NCBI GenBank assembly: GCA_964614185.1
Contig: CAZTKJ010000081.1
Location: 1 to 10,844 of the forward strand
DNA from: Suilimivivens sp964614185
GTDB taxonomy: Bacteria; Bacillota; Clostridia; Lachnospirales; Lachnospiraceae
DNA: 10,844 nt
Reading direction: 5' to 3'
Both the position numbers and the translations under genes were made by a program. Below the pieces are notes generated by a model. It ran no database searches. It was given only the letters and a program-made list of their open reading frames with translations, and was not told the DNA's origin. This document shows positions 6,642-10,844 of the stretch, piece after piece. The first letter of the stretch is position 1. Every line of letters begins with the position of its first letter.

Positions 6642-6669
6642 ATACAAATGAAAAAACTATAAGGTTACA
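6642..6669 (-). promoter_or_regulatory. Candidate ECF-type autoregulatory promoter
   Basis: Minus strand: TGTAACC (6663-6669), 17 bases, then GTAT (6642-6645). A -35 containing AAC and a short -10 such as CGT or GTA is the known pattern of ECF promoters, and self-control is common. Transcription would begin at about 6635, with the sigma start codon 35 bases downstream. The match is to the general pattern, not to a named ECF group. Confidence 0.5.
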
Positions 6670-6735
6670 AAAAGTAAGAATATTACATTTTGAGAAATAA
6701 CGGAGATGACATAAAGAATTAAATTTTGAATTGCC

Positions 6736-6765
6736 AAAAAAAAGAAGCCATCAAGAACAGCTCCT
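6736..6765 (-). terminator. Probable intrinsic terminator after the YgjV-DUF1848 genes
   Basis: In the minus-strand transcript AGGAGC (6760-6765) pairs with GCTTCT (6743-6748), one G-U included, with an 11-base loop, and is followed by a run of eight T (6736-6743, the first belonging to the stem). It lies about 90 bases after the DUF1848 stop. The short stem makes it moderate. The remaining gap (6670-6851) holds only a tandem repeat. Confidence 0.5.
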
Positions 6766-6815
6766 TTCTCTCTACCTTTCATTTTCCCATGTTCTTTTTA
6801 CCGTTTTACTCGTAC

Positions 6816-6855
6816 ACTATTTAGCAAGCTCCTATACTATTTGGCAAGGCTCTAT
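6816..6855. repeat. Two tandem imperfect 20-bp repeats at the DUF1848 stop codon
   Basis: ACTATTTAGCAAGCTCCTAT (6816-6835) is followed directly by a copy matching at 16 of 20 positions (6836-6855). The second copy overlaps the DUF1848 stop at 6852-6854. It may be a local duplication that altered the gene's 3' end. No function is evident. Confidence 0.5.
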
Positions 6856-7787
6856 AAAAAACTGATTTGGCTATCTTTTAGTGATTTCACTTTTCTGTCC
6901 ATGATCCTGTCATCAGAAGTAATGGTTCCACATAATAGTGCAGAATCTTGGTCATATAACTTTACATTATCTCGTACTCTGTTATCATTAAAGTTTGCAT
7001 AACAATATTTGCAGCCATTAAGACAAGTATTATATGAGCCTACTTCTACACTTTCAACGCATCCACACTCTCCCCTCTGGTTTTTGTCCTTTTCAACAAT
7101 CAACTTACAACCTAAGATTCTCTCAATTAATTTTTTGTCTATACAGCTTCCATGGCAAATGCCTACTTCCTGAAGATTGATCTGCTCTGCACAAGTTTCA
7201 ATTATTAAATTATATCTTGATGCAATTTGTGCCATTTTTTCTGCCAGCCTGATCATTTCTTCATTTGTCATCTGCCTGATATCAAGTTCCCTTGTATTTC
7301 GTTGTGTTTTGGAGTAAAAATCCATAAAGCTGATAACTACCTTCTCAGTATAATCTGCAAGATTACTTGCTATTTCTTCAAAAGCCTTTAAATGATACTC
7401 CATTGTATATCTCCTGCTTATCAAAATAGGATCGTATCTCCATATTACTTTTTCTTTTCCTATTTTTTCAGACAAACGCTTAAACGTTGGAATAAGCTCT
7501 TCTCGTTTATTTGGCAGGTTTGGCTCAACATCCTTACCATATCCTGTCAGAGTAAACTGAAAATAATATGCATAGTTTTTTAAATGCTCTAACTTTTCAA
7601 TCATATTTGCAGGGTTCTTAGTCCAAAACACAATACAATCTACCACATCCGGTGATAAATCTATTCTACTTATCTGATGCGGGTTCATAGGATTCCGCAC
7701 ATATAAAAAACCTTCTTTAATTCTATTAATAAACCAATCTGAATAATAGTTGGGGACATCTGTCCTTCTACTCACACTTAAAATCAT
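6852..7787 (-). CDS. DUF1848 family protein with a C-terminal CX3CX2C cysteine motif
   Basis: A 311-residue protein matching the DUF1848 pattern from its first residues: ILSVSRRTDVPNYY, the IVFWTKNP segment at 52-59, and WRYDP at 116-120. The C-terminal third is cysteine-rich: C211 and C215, C241-G-C243, and C255-LNG-C259-KY-C262. The last has the exact spacing of a radical-SAM 4Fe-4S site but is near the C-terminus, not the N-terminus. An iron-sulfur cluster is likely; reaction and substrate are unknown for the family. AAAGGA is 7 bases before the ATG. It lies 48 bases downstream of the YgjV-like gene on the same strand with no terminator seen between, so co-transcription is likely, though a functional link is not evident. 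The family is conserved at about this length, so the gene appears intact. Confidence 0.9.
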   Translation of the reverse strand: MILSVSRRTDVPNYYSDWFINRIKEGFLYVRNPMNPHQISRIDLSPDVVDCIVFWTKNPANMIEKLEHLKNYAYYFQFTLTGYGKDVEPNLPNKREELIPTFKRLSEKIGKEKVIWRYDPILISRRYTMEYHLKAFEEIASNLADYTEKVVISFMDFYSKTQRNTRELDIRQMTNEEMIRLAEKMAQIASRYNLIIETCAEQINLQEVGICHGSCIDKKLIERILGCKLIVEKDKNQRGECGCVESVEVGSYNTCLNGCKYCYANFNDNRVRDNVKLYDQDSALLCGTITSDDRIMDRKVKSLKDSQISFL

Positions 7788-7835
7788 ATCGGATCCTTTC
7801 TATCAAAAGATATTTGCCTCTAATCTCCTTAAGGG

Positions 7836-8363
7836 TCAAATCCCTGATTCTTCCCCTAAATTTCTCCATCCAAACCGAATGATTGAAATGATTATGGAAA
7901 GAATAGCAATCGCTTCGTTGATAGCTCCTCCCCAAGAGTGCACCAGTATATCGTAAAGAAGAGTACACGGAGAACCAAATAGTTGCGACAATCGTATCTT
8001 TTGAGCGTTTTTTGTCCAATATCCAATACTGGTAACCGTAACAGATACGAAGGGCAAAACACTGATCCATCCTGCCCATGTGTATATCGTCATTGCCAGT
8101 AATGACGATATAATTACCGCTAAAGTTACTTGGCTCCTAGCCCACTTCCAATGGTTTGATTTTAGTAAGAGCAGATTTCTTACAATATTGATGATCAGGC
8201 TTATTGCACCGGTATTGGCACCCATCAGAAAGAACTGGACACAAAAAACGATGCAACCCACCAATTGACACAGAAACAGCGCACGATTAGACCGTATCTG
8301 GTAGGAAATAATGAAAAGGGCTACTCCCAAAAAGCCAATACCTTGAATAATATATTCATTCAT
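7836..8363 (-). CDS. YgjV-family integral membrane protein
   Basis: A 175-residue very hydrophobic protein with about six membrane segments (roughly 5-20, 28-47, 51-66, 79-93, 98-115 and 147-163). The segment SNRALFLCQLVGCIVF, INIVRN at 58-63, and the C-terminal GSPCTLLYDILVHSWGGAINEAI are characteristic of the YgjV inner-membrane family, whose biochemical role is not established. The start is the only ATG in position, although the nearest strong ribosome binding site (GAGGAGG) is 14 bases away, longer than optimal, so initiation may be weak. It heads a likely two-gene unit with the DUF1848 gene. Confidence 0.88.
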   Translation of the reverse strand: MNEYIIQGIGFLGVALFIISYQIRSNRALFLCQLVGCIVFCVQFFLMGANTGAISLIINIVRNLLLLKSNHWKWARSQVTLAVIISSLLAMTIYTWAGWISVLPFVSVTVTSIGYWTKNAQKIRLSQLFGSPCTLLYDILVHSWGGAINEAIAILSIIISIIRFGWRNLGEESGI

Positions 8364-8457
8364 GTGATGCTGACTACCCTCCTCATAATTCTTTAGATTA
8401 AAGTCTGTTTTTCTGGTTCAAATGAACAATGTACGTGCATTACTTTCCAATATCTCT

Positions 8458-8466
8458 ATCATACCA
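8458..8466 (-). promoter_or_regulatory. Possible extended -10 for the YgjV-DUF1848 unit
   Basis: Minus strand TGG-TATGAT is an extended -10, about 95 bases upstream of the YgjV ATG; the -35 region is poor. A second TATAAT lies further upstream at about 8475-8480. The leader contains GTTCA-AA-TGAAC (8416-8427), a short dyad that could bind a regulator. Confidence 0.4.
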
Positions 8467-8529
8467 TGTTTGATTATAATAATTTAGGATTTTTTCAAAA
8501 ATCTTTGCATTGATCAATTAATAGAACGC

Positions 8530-8558
8530 TTGACATTTCAAAACATAAGAACTACAAT
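8530..8558 (+). promoter_or_regulatory. Sigma-A promoter of the MATE transporter gene
   Basis: TTGACA (8530-8535), exactly 17 bases, then TACAAT (8553-8558): a near-consensus promoter reading toward the MATE gene. Transcription should start at about 8565, giving a leader of roughly 135 bases that contains the terminator hairpin described next. Confidence 0.75.
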
Positions 8559-8602
8559 GAGACTGTTCACGCGGAGGCGGATTATTCAGAAGAAATAACG
8601 AG

Positions 8603-8649
8603 CCGGATAAGGTGATAGGCTGAGATGCCTGTTTTCTTATCCGGTTTTT
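8603..8649 (+). terminator. Intrinsic terminator in the MATE leader, candidate attenuator
   Basis: CCGGATAAG (8603-8611) and CTTATCCGG (8636-8644) form a perfect 9-bp stem, with a second stem AGGC/GCCT (8617-8620, 8627-8630) inside, and are followed by five T. It lies between the promoter and the MATE start at 8700, so most transcripts would stop unless the hairpin is prevented. CGGAT at 8579-8583 in the upstream leader can pair with ATCCG of the 3' arm and is a possible antiterminator. The leader matches no riboswitch class I recognise. Confidence 0.7.
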
Positions 8650-8699
8650 GTATGTCGGAAGGCATTGAAAGCAGAAAGGAATCGAAGGTATCAATTAAT

Positions 8700-10056
8700 A
8701 TGAGAAAGGCAGTTGACTTTACAGAAGGAAAAATACTTGGTCCGCTTATGAAATTTACTGGACCAATTTTGCTGGCAATGTTTTTGCAGTCCATGTACGG
8801 TGCTGTGGATTTACTGATCGTAGGAAGGTTTGCGTCCACAGTTGATGTTTCTGCTGTTGCAACCGGCAGCCAGATGATGCAGAGTATCACCGGGGCGATC
8901 ACAGGGCTGGCAATGGGAATAACGATTCTTTTGGGACAATATATTGGTGAAAAGAAGCTGGATCAGGCAGGGAAAGCAATCGGAAGCGGAATTGTCCTGT
9001 TTGCCATGATTGCTATAGCGGCAACAATTATATTTGCAGGATTTTCAGGTTTCTTTGCGTCAGCACTCAAGGCTCCCGAAGAGGCATATGAAAGTACGGT
9101 ACATTATTTACAGATCTGTGCCCTGGGTATTATTTTTATTATCGCTTTTAATGCCATGGGCAGCATTTTTCGTGGAATAGGAGATTCCAAAATGCCATTG
9201 CTTACAGTCAGCATTGCCTGCATTTTTAATATTTTAGGCGATCTTCTGCTGGTAGCTGCTTTTCATATGGGAGCATCAGGAGCTGCCCTTGCAACAATCG
9301 CGGCTCAGGCAATAAGTGTATTGCTTTCTTTTATTATTATTTCCAAAAAGGAGCTGCCCATCAATTTTTCAAAAAGCTACATAAGACCGGACATGTTTTA
9401 TATGGGGAAAAATATTGAAATTTGGTGTTCCGGTTGCATTACAGGATACTTTGGTGAGTCTGTCTTTTTTGGTCATCATGGCGATCATCAACCAATTGGG
9501 ATTGACGAAATCGGCAGGCGTCGGGGTTGCCGAGAAGGTATGCGGCTTTATTATGCTTGTACCATCAGCCTATATGCAGGCATTGTCCGCTTATGTTGCA
9601 CAGAATGTAGGCGCAGGAAAAACAGAGCGCGCAAAAAAGGCACTGTATTATTCCATTGGAACTTCCATTCTAGCAGGAATAGTCATGTTTTCTGTCTCTT
9701 TCTTCCGGGGCGGGATGCTGGCATCCATATTTTCAAATGACAGGGAGGTAATATGGCAGGCGGCAGATTATCTGAAGGCTTATGGTATCGACTGTCTGCT
9801 TACAGCAGAATTATTCTGTTTCAACGGCTATTTCAGCGGTCTTGGAAAAACAACTTTTGTTATGCTCCAGGGCATATTTGCAGCTTTTTGTATCAGAATT
9901 CCTGTTTCCTTTATAGTCAGCAGAATGGCAGGAGCTGATTTATTCCATATAGGACTTGGAATACCGGCATCAACAGTTGTACAGATTTTGCTTTGTCTGC
10001 TCTTTATGCTCTATTTAACAAAGAAACAATTAACTGGAAAAGAACTTAAAAGATAG
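8700..10056 (+). pseudogene. MATE-family multidrug efflux transporter, single +1 frameshift
   Basis: The two frames together encode a 451-residue MATE (multidrug and toxin extrusion) antiporter, a normal length with about 12 membrane helices. It would sit in the cytoplasmic membrane and export drugs or metabolites using Na+ or H+. The N-terminal half is typical (FTEGKILGPLMKFTGPILLA, GAVDLLIVGRFAST), and the second half continues with FGVPVALQDTLVSLSFLVIM. The frame breaks at the run of five A at 9408-9412, after codon 236. Removing one A restores K-I-L-K-F-G-V-P and the whole C-terminal half. As read, translation ends at 9740 after about 110 unrelated residues. I choose ATG 8700; the frame is open from 8625, but that upstream ATG lies inside the terminator hairpin. 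This could be a sequencing error, a recent mutation, or slippage on GGGGAAAAA. Confidence 0.9.
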
Positions 10057-10133
10057 AATCTCACCTGTACCCAATCTGCCGGAAACCGGGGAATCCTGCC
10101 CTGCCGGCTGTGGCTTATTGGTAATATGGCATC

Positions 10134-10616
10134 TTATAATCTCCCCAGTTTCTCCAGAAAAGTTACATAGAACTGCCTTTCTTTGATGCGCGCCTGCTGT
10201 TCCTCAAGACTTCTCACTTTATTCGGTTCTAATGGATTATCAAAATCGTATAAAGCCTTTTGAGCTGCCTGTATTGCCGACTGTACTGAGTTACCCAAAA
10301 TATTCGTATAGTCCCGGCCATAATAATGAGCTATTACCTGCTGTATATGCAATTCAGTTATATGTGTGCTTCCATTACTTGTCATGCCCAGACCGTTGAT
10401 TCCAACTTCTTTCACCGTCTCCATCCATGCGTCTTTTACTGACTGCGGGGCTTTCGATCCAACCAATTTAAATGCTTCTTCATCCCAGTCTCTTTTACTT
10501 ACTTCCACCTTTTCTGTTATAGTATCAGCAAAATTCTTTTCTGTTTCTGCTTTTGTGGCTTTATTGCTCGTATATCCCGTTGCTAAATAACCCACTCCTA
10601 TTCCATTAACACTCAT
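10134..10616 (-). CDS. Small soluble protein of unknown function
   Basis: A 160-residue protein without signal peptide or membrane segment. It begins MSVNGIGVGYLATGY, has a charged, low-complexity region to about 50, then a more ordered core with KAPQSVKDAWMETVKEVGINGLGM (57-78 region) and a C-terminal glutamine- and lysine-rich helix (about 132-160). I do not recognise a named domain; the short MxVNGIG-type start and the AWMETVKEVG-type core recall proteins repeated in Lachnospiraceae genomes, but this is only an impression. GGAGG lies 9 bases before the ATG. It follows the partial gene at the right edge by 25 bases on the same strand, so they probably form one operon. The 77-base gap to the MATE gene holds no clear terminator. 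Confidence 0.75.
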   Translation of the reverse strand: MSVNGIGVGYLATGYTSNKATKAETEKNFADTITEKVEVSKRDWDEEAFKLVGSKAPQSVKDAWMETVKEVGINGLGMTSNGSTHITELHIQQVIAHYYGRDYTNILGNSVQSAIQAAQKALYDFDNPLEPNKVRSLEEQQARIKERQFYVTFLEKLGRL

Positions 10617-10641
10617 TTTTCAGATCCTCCATCGTTATCAA

Positions 10642-10844
10642 TTATTTTGATGGTGTATCCATGATATTCTTCTCATATACCGCAACTGAAACCGCCTTGC
10701 TCTGGTAATTCCTTCTGTCCATTTCCTGTGCCAGCATTTTGCGTTTCAAGGCGCTTTCCTCCGCCAGCCTCTCATACTCTGCGTGTTTCGCTTCTCTTGC
10801 CCTACGCGCATCAGCAAATTCTGATGATGAAACGGTAATTCTCA
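10642..10844 (-). CDS. Small charged coiled-coil protein, start cut by the right edge
   Basis: Minus-strand frame ending at TAA 10642-10644, with 66 codons visible. The window begins at ?TG just before the first complete codon; if that base is A the gene would start at 10845 and be a complete 67-residue protein beginning MRITVSSSEFADARRAR. Residues about 9-45 are dense in R, E, K and A with heptad-like spacing, so a long helix or coiled coil is likely. The C-terminus is VYEKNIMDTPSK. No known domain is recognised. Co-transcription with the next gene (25-base gap) suggests the two products may act together. Confidence 0.65.
   Translation of the reverse strand, partial: RITVSSSEFADARRAREAKHAEYERLAEESALKRKMLAQEMDRRNYQSKAVSVAVYEKNIMDTPSK

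Noticed and set aside
7768..8079. Minus-strand 103-codon open frame overlapping the YgjV and DUF1848 genes.
   Set aside because: It is an out-of-frame shadow of the YgjV gene, and both overlapping genes have clear family motifs.
8557..8598. Short ORF beginning MRLFTRRR that could be a leader peptide for MATE attenuation.
   Set aside because: Its ATG overlaps the last bases of the -10 element (8553-8558), so it would lie upstream of the transcript start.
8617..8630. GGCTGAGATGCC resembles the CTGAGA signature of the TPP riboswitch.
   Set aside because: The second conserved TPP segment (ACCTGATCTGG-like) is absent, and the bases are explained as the inner stem of the terminator.

Overview
The window looks like chromosomal DNA of a low-to-moderate-GC Firmicute, most likely a gut Clostridia/Lachnospiraceae member. 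This rests on AGGAGG-type ribosome binding sites, sigma-A promoters with extended -10 elements, and a gene set typical of that group: a BlaI/BlaR1-type pair, an ECF sigma factor with a membrane partner, DUF1848, YgjV, a MATE transporter and an AraC-kinase fusion. I see no tRNA, rRNA, CRISPR array, integrase or transposase. Taxonomy is inference from protein style only.

Layout. Almost everything is on the minus strand. From the left edge: the N-terminal 83 codons of a two-component response regulator (1-250); a 147-base gap with a 14-bp palindrome inside a 9-bp inverted repeat; an AraC-type regulator fused to a degenerate aminoglycoside-phosphotransferase-like domain (398-1705); then an operon read right to left of blaI-like repressor (4732-5109), blaR1-like membrane metalloprotease sensor (2735-4735) and a lipoprotein (1937-2662). 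The operon control region (5110-5256) has a sigma-A promoter, two TACA-N3-TGTA-type operators in a 26-bp tandem repeat, a perfect hairpin, and a possible 37-codon leader ORF with a very good ribosome binding site. A very strong hairpin at 5389-5428 separates this from an ECF sigma factor/membrane anti-sigma-like pair (6118-6600 and 5529-6128), which has a plausible ECF-type autoregulatory promoter.

Further right, on the minus strand, are a putative YgjV-DUF1848 operon (8363 to 6852) with a candidate terminator at 6736-6765. The only plus-strand gene is a MATE efflux transporter (8700-10056). It has a near-consensus promoter and an intrinsic terminator hairpin in its leader (candidate attenuator), and it is broken by one extra A in a run of five. 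The right edge holds two small minus-strand proteins of unknown function, the upstream one cut by the window end.

How the genes work together. Three separate signal-response units lie side by side: BlaI/BlaR1/lipoprotein (extracellular ligand, membrane protease, repressor cleavage), ECF sigma/anti-sigma-like protein, and the two-component regulator at the left edge. With the AraC-pseudokinase and the MATE pump, the region looks like an envelope-stress and small-molecule sensing neighbourhood. The most unusual unit is the BlaR1-like operon. Its sensor has no visible penicillin-binding motif and instead carries two similar predicted beta-rich extracellular repeats, so its signal is probably not a beta-lactam.
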